Positions 1 through 8,208 are shown, numbered from the stretch's first letter. The stretch: 33,523 bases of DNA from Desulforegula conservatrix Mb1Pa (GCF_000426225.1 NZ_AUEY01000043.1:1-33523), one strand, 5' to 3'. Made by a program: numbers and translations. The notes: generated by a model from the sequence alone, not told the origin.

Positions 1-207
1 CGATACGAACGTGGATCTGTCATGCTCACAAGTAATCTTCCCTTTTCCAAATGGGAGCAGATTTTCAAGGATCCCATGACTACCGCCGCTGCCATTGACA
101 GACTTGTACATCATAGCATCATTCTTGAACTTAACTTGCCAAGCTACAGGCTGGAAAAGTCAAAACAGAAAATTAACGAGGAAAAAAGTGAGGAAAATGC
201 GCCTTAA
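1..207 (+). CDS. istB: IstB-like ATPase of an IS21-family element, C-terminal part
   Basis: The reading frame is open from the first base and ends at TAA 205-207. It encodes the C-terminal 68 residues of an IstB/DnaC-like AAA+ helper protein. The stretch RYERGSVMLTSNLPFSKW is the characteristic sensor-1 region of IstB, followed by the usual 'D..T..A..DRLVHHS' segment and a basic, degenerate tail. IstB is the ATP-dependent target-selection partner of the IS21 transposase IstA. The 5' part and istA lie outside the window. The family call is confident; whether the full element is intact cannot be judged. Confidence 0.85.
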   Translation, partial: RYERGSVMLTSNLPFSKWEQIFKDPMTTAAAIDRLVHHSIILELNLPSYRLEKSKQKINEEKSEENAP

Positions 208-270
208 ATTAGGAAACTGGATCGGGAATTATAACTGTCGCTGACACGGAAAAATAATTGTCGTTGATCA
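1..270 (+). mobile_element. right end of an IS21-family insertion sequence (partial)
   Basis: After the istB stop there are two related direct repeats, ACTGTCGCTGACA (227-239) and ATTGTCGTTGATCA (257-270). Repeated terminal motifs ending in CA are typical of IS21 ends, where IstA binds several sites. I place the end at about 270, just before a REP-like hairpin. The left end is outside the window, so the inverted repeats and target duplication could not be matched. Confidence 0.6.
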
Positions 271-274
271 AAAG

Positions 275-299
275 GGTGCGTGGCGCTTTTCCACGCACC
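275..299. repeat. REP-like hairpin, GTGCGTGG family, copy 1
   Basis: GGTGCGTGG (275-283) and CCACGCACC (291-299) form a perfect 9-bp stem with a 7-nt loop. It is followed by a related half-palindrome (ttggtgcgcaagcc). Two further members lie at about 11940-11990 and 26588-26620. It probably is an extragenic palindromic repeat. The rest of the 271-547 gap shows no gene that I can support. Confidence 0.6.
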
Positions 300-547
300 G
301 CTTGCATCAATCCATTGGTGCGCAAGCCTTAGAGCTTGAGCATCCTACGAATCGGCCTTTGAAATTTGGTTTTCTCCTCACAGAATCCACACAATCTCCT
401 AATCTTTTATGAAAATCCATATTGTTTCCACTTTATCTTCAAAATTTCCACACATTCCTTGTTTAATTTGAAGTCATGAAAGCTGATGCCTTTCTGGGAG
501 AACATCAACTTTATTTAGAACAACAGACATTATTCGTGAGGATGCAA

Positions 548-889
548 ATGAATAGAATATTCCAGAGATCGTGGGTCAGTCCCGTGGTGGCGGTGTCATA
601 CGCTGCGGTTTCCATAACAGGATTAATGATGTTTTTTCACTTAAGAGGCCCTTCCATAAATTTTCTCCATGAATGGGGCGGAATTGTTTTTGTCGCGGCA
701 GGTCTCATTCACCTGTTTATAAACTGGAGGGCTTTTTTGTCATGTATCAGAAAACCATTCGGTATTGCAGCCGTTATAGTCTGTTCCTTGATATGTCTTG
801 GCATAATTCTGAGTCCCGGACAACCAGAGAATCATGGTTCAGATCCGGGTTTTAGGCACGGTCGACACGAAAGCGTTCGTACTGACTGA
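548..889 (+). CDS. DUF4405-like small membrane protein
   Basis: This encodes a protein of 113 residues. I chose ATG 548 because GAGG (538-541) sits six bases upstream; the in-frame ATGs at 476 and 542 have no suitably spaced ribosome site. Three hydrophobic segments are visible: residues about 9-29, 38-60 and 67-87. The motif HEWGGIVFVAAGLIHLFINW, with His residues at both ends of a membrane helix, is typical of DUF4405-type proteins, which resemble membrane cytochrome b subunits. Haem binding is possible but not shown. The C-terminus is short, polar and His/Arg-rich. It lies just upstream of the Ser-rich and CotH genes on the same strand, but a 105-bp gap separates it from them, so a shared transcript is uncertain. 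Confidence 0.6.
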   Translation: MNRIFQRSWVSPVVAVSYAAVSITGLMMFFHLRGPSINFLHEWGGIVFVAAGLIHLFINWRAFLSCIRKPFGIAAVIVCSLICLGIILSPGQPENHGSDPGFRHGRHESVRTD

Positions 890-994
890 TCTAATGCACA
901 AAATGGCCTCGGGTTTTTTTGGATGCGGAGGGCTTTTTTCACAAAAGCTCCACGCTTTCTTTTGATAATCGAACAGAAGGAAAAGGAGAAGGAA

Positions 995-1669
995 ATGTCA
1001 TCAAGCATAAGCAGTCTCTCAAGCGTACTTCAGTCCCAGTATGCCAGATCAGTCAGCAGTGTTTCAAGTATGGTGAATAATAGCGGGTCTTCTGACTCGT
1101 CAGGCACTGTTTCGGGAGTTGATACCGGCGCGACATCGTTCATTTCTGCACTTGAATCGGCACTTGCCCAGATAGGTGTCACTGCCACATCCGATTCCAG
1201 CAGCACCAGCTCATCTTCGGATGAGGATCTCCAGCAGAATCTGGATGCATTCATGAAGAGCCTTTTTGAGGCAATGAGGGAACAAAACGGAGTGTCTGAA
1301 TCAGGTTCAAGTGAACAGTCAGGAATGCAGCCGCCGCCGCCTCCTCCTGAAGGCAGCGCTCCTCCTCCACCGCCTCCGTATGGGAAGTCTGAATCAGGAG
1401 GCATGCAAAAGGATCTCCAGAGTCTTATAAGCCAGTTGTCTTCATCTTCTGACACGTCTGATTCGTCAACAACCGATTCAACAGAAACTACATCAGATGA
1501 TTCTGTCACAAAGCTCCAGGAAACATTCCAGAATCTTTTAAAGTCAATGGGCGCTTCATCTGAAACCGCAGGTACTGATCAGGCTTCCTTGCTCGGCTTT
1601 CTGAAGACTCTTTCACAGAATCTTCAGAATACAAGTTCTGTCGGAACCATAATTGACGTTCCTTCCTGA
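995..1669 (+). CDS. Ser-rich, poly-Pro low-complexity protein of unknown function
   Basis: This encodes a 224-residue protein. Start ATG 995 follows a strong AGGAGAAGG site (984-992); the upstream in-frame ATG 923 has none. I do not recognise a named family. About 59 of 224 residues are Ser, in runs such as SDSSSTSSSSDED. There are two proline blocks (PPPPPPEGSAPPPPPP) near residues 110-127. Two short amphipathic segments, LQQNLDAFMKSLFEAM and KLQETFQNLLKSMG, resemble each other and may be a diverged repeat. There is no signal peptide or membrane helix. The protein is acidic. It lies 324 bp upstream of a CotH-type kinase gene. Known CotH kinases phosphorylate Ser-rich spore-coat proteins, so it is a plausible kinase substrate; that role is inference. 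Confidence 0.6.
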   Translation: MSSSISSLSSVLQSQYARSVSSVSSMVNNSGSSDSSGTVSGVDTGATSFISALESALAQIGVTATSDSSSTSSSSDEDLQQNLDAFMKSLFEAMREQNGVSESGSSEQSGMQPPPPPPEGSAPPPPPPYGKSESGGMQKDLQSLISQLSSSSDTSDSSTTDSTETTSDDSVTKLQETFQNLLKSMGASSETAGTDQASLLGFLKTLSQNLQNTSSVGTIIDVPS

Positions 1670-1688
1670 TTGATTCTCTGTTGCAGGG

Positions 1689-1721
1689 ATTAAGGGCGTT
1701 GTTTTTGAAGGCTCCCTTAAT
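1689..1721 (+). terminator. possible terminator after the Ser-rich gene
   Basis: ATTAAGGG (1689-1696) and CCCTTAAT (1714-1721) can form an 8-bp stem with a 17-nt loop, 20 bp past the stop codon. The following bases are T-rich but not a strict T tract, so termination strength is uncertain. Confidence 0.4.
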
Positions 1722-1779
1722 TTCCTGATTTTATTAATATGTAACTACTCAGTTAGATTTTTTAGGGATGGCTTTATTC

Positions 1780-1813
1780 TTGGAAAACCCTTTTTGTAAA
1801 AAGTGTTTTCCAA
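1780..1813. repeat. T5/A5 hairpin repeat, copy 1
   Basis: The left arm 1780-1795 and right arm 1798-1813 pair over 16 bp with one mismatch and a 2-nt loop (TTGGAAAAC..CTTTTT / AAAAAG..GTTTTCCAA). A close relative at 9243-9272 has the same architecture. Located between two same-strand genes, it could act as a terminator or be a dispersed palindrome. Confidence 0.55.
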
Positions 1814-1882
1814 ACCTTTCCCAAAAATTTTTTATGATATTTTTAAGCAAGTTCTGCTCTACGGGGACTCATGCAAAAAATC

Positions 1883-1966
1883 CAAAACCTGAAGTTTTTT
1901 GCCAAGCTTTTTTTCAAAAAAGCGCCCTTTTAAAAGTTTGAATTTCATAGTTGGTGAATAGTTACA
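1883..1966. repeat. 84-bp dispersed repeat, copy A
   Basis: This segment begins CAAAACCTGAAGTTTTTTGC and ends GGTGAATAGTTACA. It matches 33162-33245 in the same orientation over its whole length with only scattered differences. It contains the internal hairpin GCTTTTTTTCAAAAAAGC. It lies directly upstream of the CotH gene, so it may also contribute to that gene's leader. No coding potential is visible. Confidence 0.65.
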
Positions 1967-1993
1967 TTAATATTTATAAAGGATGCTCTATCT

Positions 1994-3664
1994 ATGGGTT
2001 TTAAAGGAAAAATTATTCCGGTTTTATTTCTGGCTTTGCTTGCAGTCTGGTTTGTGTCCGGATGTAACAGCAGTAGCACCAGCAGCAGCGATACAGACAC
2101 AAAAGACGCCTCATCCGACGAAGATGAAGTGGTTAGGCCAGAAGGCTGGACTGCTAAAACCCATGGGAATAAAGCCGATCCTGATTATTCTGTGGTTTTT
2201 CCTGACAATGCTGTTGGTCGCATAGATATCACGATATCCGCGACTGACTGGCAGGCAATGATGACTGATGAAAATCTTGTGTCTGCCTTCGGGGAATTCG
2301 GCTCAAAGGCCGGAACTGGAACAGGAAATGGTACAGGGACGAGTCCTGGTGGCGCAGGAGTTCCACCTGCTTTGCCGGATGGCTCTAATCCACAGACTCC
2401 GGGAACGAGTCCTGGCGGAACCACTCCGCCTGCAATGCCTGAAGGCATGACTCCGCCTTCTGACGGTACTACTCCTGGCGGCACCACTGCTTCAAGCGGG
2501 ACTGGTCTTCCGGACGCAGGCGCAGCCCTTGAAATGTCGGAAAATCCTGAATGGAAACCATGCACATTTATGTGTAACGGGCTTACCTGGAATTATGTTG
2601 GAGTCCGCTTCAAGGGTAATTCCTCCCTTTCTTCGACTTGGAGCAAAGGCATTTACAAGCTCCCTCTGAGATTCGAATTCGATCAGTTTGAAGATGAGTA
2701 TCCAGCCATAAAAAATCAGCGTTTTTACGGATTCAAGACCCTGTCCATGTCGAGCGGTTACAATGACGACAGTCTGATCCGGGAAAAAGTTGCCGCAGAC
2801 ATATTCAGAAATCTTGGGGTTCCTTCTCCAAAGGCCGCATTTTACCGGGTCTATGTCGATTGCGGAGACGGCTCTGGATCGAAATACTTCGGTCTTTACA
2901 CAATGGTTGAAGTCCCTGACAAGCCAATGTTGAATGCTTATTTCGGGAATTCGGAAGGTAATCTTTACAAACCATCAGGTTCTACAGCTACCTTTGGATC
3001 AGGAGCTTTGTCAGAAGATGATTTTGACAAGGAAAACAATAAGGATGATGCAGACTACAGCGATGTCAATGCGCTTTACACTGCCGTAAATGACAGTTCA
3101 AGCGATGCCTCCACGTGGAAGAGCAATCTCGAAAAGGTCTTTGATGTAGATGGTTTCCTCAAATGGCTTGCCGTCAATACAGTAATCCAGAACTGGGATA
3201 CCTACGGAGTTATGGCTCATAATTATTATCTCTACAATAATGGCGGCAGACTGGCATGGATTCCCTGGGACAATAACGAGTCCCTGAAAGGATCTGATTC
3301 AGGCTTGGCAGGTGTCAATGCGATGGCGGGCGGAATGGGGTCGCGTACCCTTTCCCTGGAGCTTGATGAATCATCACTTGCAAGCTGGCCGCTGATAAGC
3401 CGCATCATAGCCCAGCCTGAATATCGCTCATTGTATGATTCCTATGTGGATAAGACGGTTACGGATTATTTCAATACATCGATCATGCAGCCCATATTCC
3501 TGAAGGCCCATGATCTGATTTCAGATTATGTGATCGGAGATGAAGGCGAAAAAGCAGGATACACTCTCCTCAGCAATGAGGCCGCTTTCCTGGGCAGCGT
3601 GGATTCACTGAACAGTCATGTTGTCAGCCGAACAGAAGCTGTCGGCGCATACCTCGGAAGATAA
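1994..3664 (+). CDS. CotH-kinase family lipoprotein
   Basis: This encodes a 556-residue protein. A signal peptide ends in the lipobox VSGC with Cys24, followed by a Ser/Asp-rich tether, so the protein should be a lipid-anchored envelope protein. A Gly/Thr/Pro-rich insertion lies at about residues 105-176. The CotH fold follows: VGVRFKGNSSLSSTWSKG, then YGFKTLSMSSGYNDDSLIRE, then KYFGLYTMVEVPDK, and NYYLYNNGGRLAWIPWDNNE containing the acidic metal-binding site. CotH proteins are atypical protein kinases; spore CotH phosphorylates Ser residues of coat proteins. ATG 1994 is preceded by AAGGA at 1978-1982, a slightly long spacing. The neighbours (Ser-rich protein upstream; export, VTC and DUF4956 genes downstream) suggest envelope or secreted-protein modification. 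The fold call is confident; the substrate is unknown. Confidence 0.85.
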   Translation: MGFKGKIIPVLFLALLAVWFVSGCNSSSTSSSDTDTKDASSDEDEVVRPEGWTAKTHGNKADPDYSVVFPDNAVGRIDITISATDWQAMMTDENLVSAFGEFGSKAGTGTGNGTGTSPGGAGVPPALPDGSNPQTPGTSPGGTTPPAMPEGMTPPSDGTTPGGTTASSGTGLPDAGAALEMSENPEWKPCTFMCNGLTWNYVGVRFKGNSSLSSTWSKGIYKLPLRFEFDQFEDEYPAIKNQRFYGFKTLSMSSGYNDDSLIREKVAADIFRNLGVPSPKAAFYRVYVDCGDGSGSKYFGLYTMVEVPDKPMLNAYFGNSEGNLYKPSGSTATFGSGALSEDDFDKENNKDDADYSDVNALYTAVNDSSSDASTWKSNLEKVFDVDGFLKWLAVNTVIQNWDTYGVMAHNYYLYNNGGRLAWIPWDNNESLKGSDSGLAGVNAMAGGMGSRTLSLELDESSLASWPLISRIIAQPEYRSLYDSYVDKTVTDYFNTSIMQPIFLKAHDLISDYVIGDEGEKAGYTLLSNEAAFLGSVDSLNSHVVSRTEAVGAYLGR

Positions 3665-3676
3665 GCAGTCATATAG

Positions 3677-3715
3677 AAGCATGGTGTTTCCGGTTTAAGG
3701 CTTTTCACCATGCTT
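3677..3715 (+). terminator. possible terminator after the CotH gene
   Basis: AAGCATGGTG (3677-3686) and CACCATGCTT (3706-3715) form a perfect 10-bp stem 13 bp after the stop codon. It lacks a clean T tract, so it could be a weak terminator or a processing hairpin. Confidence 0.45.
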
Positions 3716-3744
3716 TCAACAGGGAAACGAATTTTGACAAGGCA

Positions 3745-3858
3745 GCAAAAAGTCAGATTTTCGTCATTCCGGTGCAGGCCGGAATCCGGAAATAGCCGAA
3801 AACACTGGATGCCGGATCAGACCCGGCGTGACGCCATCGCCTTATTCTGATTTTTTGC
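3745..3858. repeat. long palindromic intergenic repeat, CGTCATTCCGG family, copy 1
   Basis: Outer arms GCAAAAAGTCAGA (3745-3757) and TCTGATTTTTTGC (3846-3858) pair with one mismatch. Inside, CGTCA (3762-3766) pairs with TGACG (3829-3833) and TTCCGG pairs with CCGGAA. A second member with the same outer and inner motifs lies at 12026-12161. It has the form of a BIME-like or MITE-like element without coding capacity. Confidence 0.65.
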
Positions 3859-3906
3859 GAGTCCCTCAATTTTGTGACCGGCAAATTTTAAACTGGAGTT
3901 ATTAAA

Positions 3907-5898
3907 GTGAATAAAACAGCAAAAGGAAACTGGCCTCTTTATAGTGCGTGGCTCGTGGTTTTAGTTATAACCATCGCTATTTCCTTTGTTTATCATCAGG
4001 AGAGTACAAGCTTTTCAGGAATAGCCGAAACCCGTGAGATCGTTGTTAATTCGGAATCTCCTGTGGATATCAGGCGGATCAATGTCACAGAAGGGCAGAC
4101 GGTTGAAAAGGGAACTCTTCTTGTTGAACTGAGCAGCCCCGAACTTGTGCTCAAGATCAATCATCTCGAGCACCAGCTTGATGAATTGAAAGCCCAGAAA
4201 GGCGTTGACAAGACAGAACTCCAGTCCCGAATCCGCCAGCTCCAGGCTGAAAAGACGGCAAAGGAAAATGAGATCACGAGTCAGATAACAGAGCTTGAGA
4301 ACGAATATAACATAAACAGGAAGTTGATTTCAGATCTTAAGAGCGTGCCTGTGGGCAGCGATGGTGATGTGAGTGATGACAATAACCCAATAAGGCTGAA
4401 AATAAGGAATCTGAAAAAAGAACTCAGCCTGTCCGTGAATTCCCTTGTCGTGCAGATAGAGCTTCTTCAGAAAACCCTGGATTATTCGAATGCTCCGGTC
4501 GAAATCCAGGTTGAAAGGCTTGAAAAAGAACTCGTTCTACTGAAGAAAGAAAACAGCCAGCTAAATATTTACGCCCAGATTTCAGGAGTCATTGGCTCTG
4601 TCAATTTCAAGCCCGGCGAAAAAGCCTCGCCTTTTGCGCCCATTCTTACCCTGCATGCCAAAACGCCGTCATTCATCAAGGGATATATCTATGAAAATGC
4701 CTACGCAAAGATAAAAATGGGCGACAAGGTGGATGTTGCTTCATGCAATGAATCAGGTTGCAGAATCCCGGGGCAGGTTGTGGGTGTTGGCGCGCGCATC
4801 GTGGAATATCCTGTCAGGCTCAGGAAGCATCCTGATTTTCAGGTATGGGGCAGGGAGGTCGTAATAAAGATCCCTGAAAACAACCCTTTCATACTCGGTG
4901 AAAAAGTTTCGATTACTTCACAGAGAAACAAGGGCATAGCTCTAAGGGTGAAAAATATGTTCTCTCCTGATGAGAGCAGGGCAGAATCCCCGGATCAGGG
5001 TTTGGGGTCACAGAAGTCGGAGTTTCTAAGAATTGACAAGAAAGCTATTGAGGCTTCCGGGATTATGTATCTCAAGGATCTTCAGAAATATCTCGTTATT
5101 AGCGATGACACCAAGGACGACAAACCTCTTGTGTGCCTTGTGGATTCAAATGGCAAAGTATCAGATGAAATGCTCATCGAAGGGGCTGACGAGATTGAGG
5201 ACATGGAGTCCATAGCAGAAGCTGATAATGGGATTCTTTATATTGCCTCGTCATCAAGTGCCAATAAAAAGGGCAAGATAAAGGAAAAACGTTCGAGGCT
5301 CTTGTCTGTTCGCAGGGATCAGTCAAGCTTTTCCCTTTTGAGGGAAGTGGATCTGTATTCAGGCCTGAAAAACTGTGCCGAGAGAAACAGAGGCAAGGAA
5401 TGGGCTGATTTTATCCTTAGTGGCATAACAGAAGAGTCCGCCAAAGACTTCATTGATATAGAAGGCATGTTTTACAAAAACGGCTCTTTATTCCTTGGTT
5501 TCAAGGCCCCGCTCGCTGGCGGCCAGTCCGTTATCCTTAGAATTGCAGATATAGACGCTTTCATGCATACGGGCGCACTCGGCGACGATCAGGTGTCAAT
5601 CTGGAAGAAAATTATTCTCCAGTGCGAAGACGGAAGCTTCCAGGAGAGAATATCCGATCTCTGCTATATCGGTGACACCCTTTATATAACCGGAACATCC
5701 TTGGAAAATGATGAAAGTAGCCGCTCAGGCAGCCTCTGGAGGCTTGACGAAATAACCGGAACCTCAACCAGATTGATGATTTTTAACAGCCGCGCGCCGG
5801 AAGGCATAAGCGCTGGCGAGGATTCTGATTCCATAGTCATATGTTTTGATGGCGGTTCAAAGGAAAAATCTGAAATCACAAGGATTCCAAGACCATGA
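3907..5898 (+). CDS. HlyD-type periplasmic adaptor fused to a DUF3616-like propeller
   Basis: This encodes a 663-residue protein with a GTG start supported by GGAG at 3895-3898. An uncleaved N-terminal membrane helix (residues about 12-30) anchors it in the inner membrane. A lipoyl half-motif follows (VDIRRINVTEGQTVEKGTLL), then a long coiled-coil hairpin (about 75-215), the second lipoyl half (AQISGVIGSVNFKPGEKA) and a beta-barrel ending near residue 340. These are the parts of an HlyD/membrane-fusion protein that bridges to a TolC-like channel. The last 300 residues are not part of normal adaptors. They carry DUF3616-like repeats (DMESIAEADNGILYIASSS, DIEGMFYKNGSLFLGFKA, ISDLCYIGDTLYITGTS), suggesting a beta-propeller in the periplasm. 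The downstream TolC-like gene is 89 bp away. The adaptor call is confident; the propeller assignment is moderate. Confidence 0.8.
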   Translation: MNKTAKGNWPLYSAWLVVLVITIAISFVYHQESTSFSGIAETREIVVNSESPVDIRRINVTEGQTVEKGTLLVELSSPELVLKINHLEHQLDELKAQKGVDKTELQSRIRQLQAEKTAKENEITSQITELENEYNINRKLISDLKSVPVGSDGDVSDDNNPIRLKIRNLKKELSLSVNSLVVQIELLQKTLDYSNAPVEIQVERLEKELVLLKKENSQLNIYAQISGVIGSVNFKPGEKASPFAPILTLHAKTPSFIKGYIYENAYAKIKMGDKVDVASCNESGCRIPGQVVGVGARIVEYPVRLRKHPDFQVWGREVVIKIPENNPFILGEKVSITSQRNKGIALRVKNMFSPDESRAESPDQGLGSQKSEFLRIDKKAIEASGIMYLKDLQKYLVISDDTKDDKPLVCLVDSNGKVSDEMLIEGADEIEDMESIAEADNGILYIASSSSANKKGKIKEKRSRLLSVRRDQSSFSLLREVDLYSGLKNCAERNRGKEWADFILSGITEESAKDFIDIEGMFYKNGSLFLGFKAPLAGGQSVILRIADIDAFMHTGALGDDQVSIWKKIILQCEDGSFQERISDLCYIGDTLYITGTSLENDESSRSGSLWRLDEITGTSTRLMIFNSRAPEGISAGEDSDSIVICFDGGSKEKSEITRIPRP

Positions 5899-5987
5899 GC
5901 TTTGCCTTGCATATCTGGGGTTCAAGAATTTTTGGAGCAATTATAATAAAAGACTCAACCCTAAAACACTGTTGTGAAGGTCATATA

Positions 5988-7262
5988 ATGAGAAAGAGTA
6001 ATATTTTATATCTTGTACTGTTTTTTATGCTGGCCCTGTCTTCCCCATCATATTCAGGGGAAGAAGGGGCTGGCTCTCTTTCCATGACAGCGTTCATAAG
6101 AACTTCCGAAGAAGATCATGTGGTCAAAAACCAGAAAGAAATCGCAGACTATCTTGATAATGCGGAAGGAAGCACTCCGTATCTGAACAGGGTAGAGCTG
6201 AGAACAGAGACCGATGAATTTGACATTGACAAGCAGAAATACGGAGTCCGTTTTTATCCGAAGGGCTGGGGTGAGACAAAATATTCGCGAATGCTTTCAG
6301 AGACGGCAAAGGCCTCGGGCAGAACCGAATATGAGGCAAGCTATCATGAAGCCCTGAAAAACAGATATCTGCTGGTTCTGGAATATCTTGAGACCGTCGA
6401 ACTCATCGGACTGAAGGAGAAGCTGGCCCTTGTATGCGAGGACAGAATCAAGGTCTTGAAAAAAAGAAGCGCAGGCAGCCTGTCATTTGACATAAGCGAC
6501 CTTGTTGAAGCCGAAGAACTGCTGACCCGGATCAGGCTGGAGCTTGTGGGGCTGGAAAACAAAAAAAACGGAACTCTTCACCAGATAAGTCTTGCAGCTG
6601 ATTCAAAGGCAGAAGTCAATTTTTCCAGTGAGCCGCTTGTCAGGATAGACAGCGTTAAAAGAAGCGTGGCTGAGGCAAAGGACAGAAAAGACCTGGACAA
6701 TATCAACCTCAAGGACAGGAAGAACAAGGTCGATATGGCCCTGGACAAATACAATCTTGAACAGGCAAAAAGCAGGGATTATATCAGCTTTTTCGAGGTT
6801 GCCTATGACCACGGCAATTACGAGGATGAGGATAAGGCTTATTCCGTGGAAATAGGAGTGAAGCTTCCTTTTATCAATCCTGATCAGGATGAAATCACCA
6901 GAAAAAAAGTCGTATTTATGAAAGAGCGCCTTGCTTTTGAAGAGGAAAAAAGGGCTTTTTCGGAGAAAATTATTGCCTTGTCACGTTCAATAGATCGCCT
7001 GATCAGCCAGTATGAAATAATAGAGCAGAATAAGAAGTATGGAAACGCCCAGGAATCACTCGGCGCTTCTCTTAAAACGGGCGGCACAGACCCCCTGAAT
7101 ATTCTCAAAATAAAAGAGACCCTTCTTAAAAGCGATATCCATATGGTTCAGACTGGATATGAAATCAGAAACAGGTTCGTCGAGTTTCTTGATGTCTCCG
7201 GAAAGCTGTCTGAAAAGCCATTCAAAAATTATCTCGCCGAACAGAGGGAGGCCGTTAGATGA
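5988..7262 (+). CDS. TolC-like outer-membrane efflux/export protein
   Basis: This encodes a 424-residue protein. I start at ATG 5988 because it gives a clean signal peptide (RKSNILYLVLFFMLALSSPSYS) and has GAAGG at 5976-5980; the frame extends upstream to 5895 without such features. The mature part is mainly long charged heptad-like helices in two similar halves, typical of TolC/outer-membrane factors. Examples are the ETAKASGRTEYEASYHEALK region and the GVKLPFINPDQDEITRKKV turn before a helix. TolC proteins form a trimeric beta-barrel and periplasmic tunnel that docks to HlyD-type adaptors such as the one encoded upstream. Its stop overlaps the next start by four bases (ATGA), indicating translational coupling to the VTC gene. 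It is divergent within the family, so I am less sure of the substrate class. Confidence 0.7.
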   Translation: MRKSNILYLVLFFMLALSSPSYSGEEGAGSLSMTAFIRTSEEDHVVKNQKEIADYLDNAEGSTPYLNRVELRTETDEFDIDKQKYGVRFYPKGWGETKYSRMLSETAKASGRTEYEASYHEALKNRYLLVLEYLETVELIGLKEKLALVCEDRIKVLKKRSAGSLSFDISDLVEAEELLTRIRLELVGLENKKNGTLHQISLAADSKAEVNFSSEPLVRIDSVKRSVAEAKDRKDLDNINLKDRKNKVDMALDKYNLEQAKSRDYISFFEVAYDHGNYEDEDKAYSVEIGVKLPFINPDQDEITRKKVVFMKERLAFEEEKRAFSEKIIALSRSIDRLISQYEIIEQNKKYGNAQESLGASLKTGGTDPLNILKIKETLLKSDIHMVQTGYEIRNRFVEFLDVSGKLSEKPFKNYLAEQREAVR

Positions 7263-8071
7263 AACGTTTGCGCCAGAAAGTGATTCCGCCCCTTCTTGAG
7301 CGCTATGAACTCAAATATATTATACCTTACAGCCTGATTGACCCGATATCTGATTTTGTGTCGGCTTACTGTTCGCTCGATCTTTATTGCCTTAACTCTC
7401 CCAAAGGCTTTTATCGTATCAACAGTCTGTATCTTGATTCTCCAGATTGGCTGTTTCTAAGGATGCAGCTTGATGAAATGGATAATCGGATCGTAATGCG
7501 GGTTCGATCCTATGGCGATAGTCCACGCGTTCCTTACTTCTTGGAAATAAAACAGAAGACAGGGGATGTTGTGAGGAAATACAGATCAGCCGTGAAGGAT
7601 ATTAACTGGTTCAGAGCCTATACTGAGCCCGGTTTCTATCCTCGTGAAGTGACTAAGGATAGTTCTGAAAATATCAGCAGAGATCTTTTTGATCGTATGG
7701 TTTTTACGTATAACGCAGAGCCCAAAGTTCTTACCCAATATGCAAGAAAGGCATGGATAAGCAATGTGGACGATTATGCCCGAATTACATTTGATGTGGA
7801 ACAGAGGTTTAGGCCTGAAACAGATTACAGACCGGTTCCGGGTGCTAACCAGATGGTTTCTTGTGACCACTCTCTCGTTTTTGGCAATTATCCCGGATGC
7901 GATGTGATTCTGGAGGTTAAGTGCTATACTTCAAAGGTTCCTATGTGGATAATTGACATGATTCGGCGCTTTGGTCTTCAGCGGACAGGCTTTTCAAAAT
8001 ATCAGACAGGCGCTTTGGAGCTTTTGGGGCTTCATCGTTATGATCCGGCTTTTAGAAAGTCGATTTTATAA
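7259..8071 (+). CDS. VTC-domain protein (polyphosphate polymerase-like)
   Basis: This encodes a 270-residue protein without a signal peptide. The VTC catalytic domain, a CYTH-like tunnel fold, occupies nearly the whole length. The visible basic and acidic strand motifs are RYELKYIIP, SLYLDSPDWLFLR, IVMRVRSYG, YFLEIKQKTG, KYRSAV, LTQYARKAW, ITFDVEQRFRP and DVILEVKC, with a closing FSKYQTGALEL. Yeast Vtc4 uses this domain to make polyphosphate from ATP at a membrane. Bacterial homologues are usually annotated as polyphosphate polymerase domain proteins but are poorly studied. The start overlaps the TolC-like stop by four bases. It is followed at 137 bp by DUF4956, its frequent genomic partner. 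Cytoplasmic action on a nucleotide substrate is the likely role; the product is not established. Confidence 0.85.
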   Translation: MKRLRQKVIPPLLERYELKYIIPYSLIDPISDFVSAYCSLDLYCLNSPKGFYRINSLYLDSPDWLFLRMQLDEMDNRIVMRVRSYGDSPRVPYFLEIKQKTGDVVRKYRSAVKDINWFRAYTEPGFYPREVTKDSSENISRDLFDRMVFTYNAEPKVLTQYARKAWISNVDDYARITFDVEQRFRPETDYRPVPGANQMVSCDHSLVFGNYPGCDVILEVKCYTSKVPMWIIDMIRRFGLQRTGFSKYQTGALELLGLHRYDPAFRKSIL

Positions 8072-8098
8072 TAGTATGCTTTAGCTGATTATTGATGG

Positions 8099-8155
8099 TT
8101 GCTTTGAAAGAGCAAATCGCCACCGAGACGCAATCAGTTTCCTGACTACGGTGGC
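8099..8155 (+). promoter_or_regulatory. candidate structured 5' leader of the DUF4956 gene
   Basis: The intergenic RNA can fold into a hairpin TTGCT/AGCAA (8099-8115). A second stem follows, GCCACCG (8119-8125) with CGGTGGC (8149-8155). This second stem encloses an inner TCAG/CTGA stem and an asymmetric internal loop AGACGCAA/CTA. The GCAAA..GACGCAA spacing recalls core nucleotides of c-di-GMP-I (GEMM) riboswitches, but the standard P2 hairpin and receptor helices are not convincingly present. I therefore call it only a structured leader. It lies about 50 bp before the start codon. Confidence 0.3.
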
Positions 8156-8208
8156 ACATGTATCATGAATTTGTTTTAAATGAAATTTTTTTACGGAGGA
8201 TAATCAAT

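Noticed and set aside
1030-1509. Long minus-strand frame opposite the Ser-rich gene
   Set aside because: It arises from the repeated TCA/TCT Ser codons and Pro runs on the other strand; the + strand has a strong ribosome site.
8099-8155. c-di-GMP-I (GEMM) riboswitch
   Set aside because: GCAAA and GACGCAA are present, but the intervening hairpin is only three base pairs and the downstream receptor helix does not match; kept only as a structured leader.
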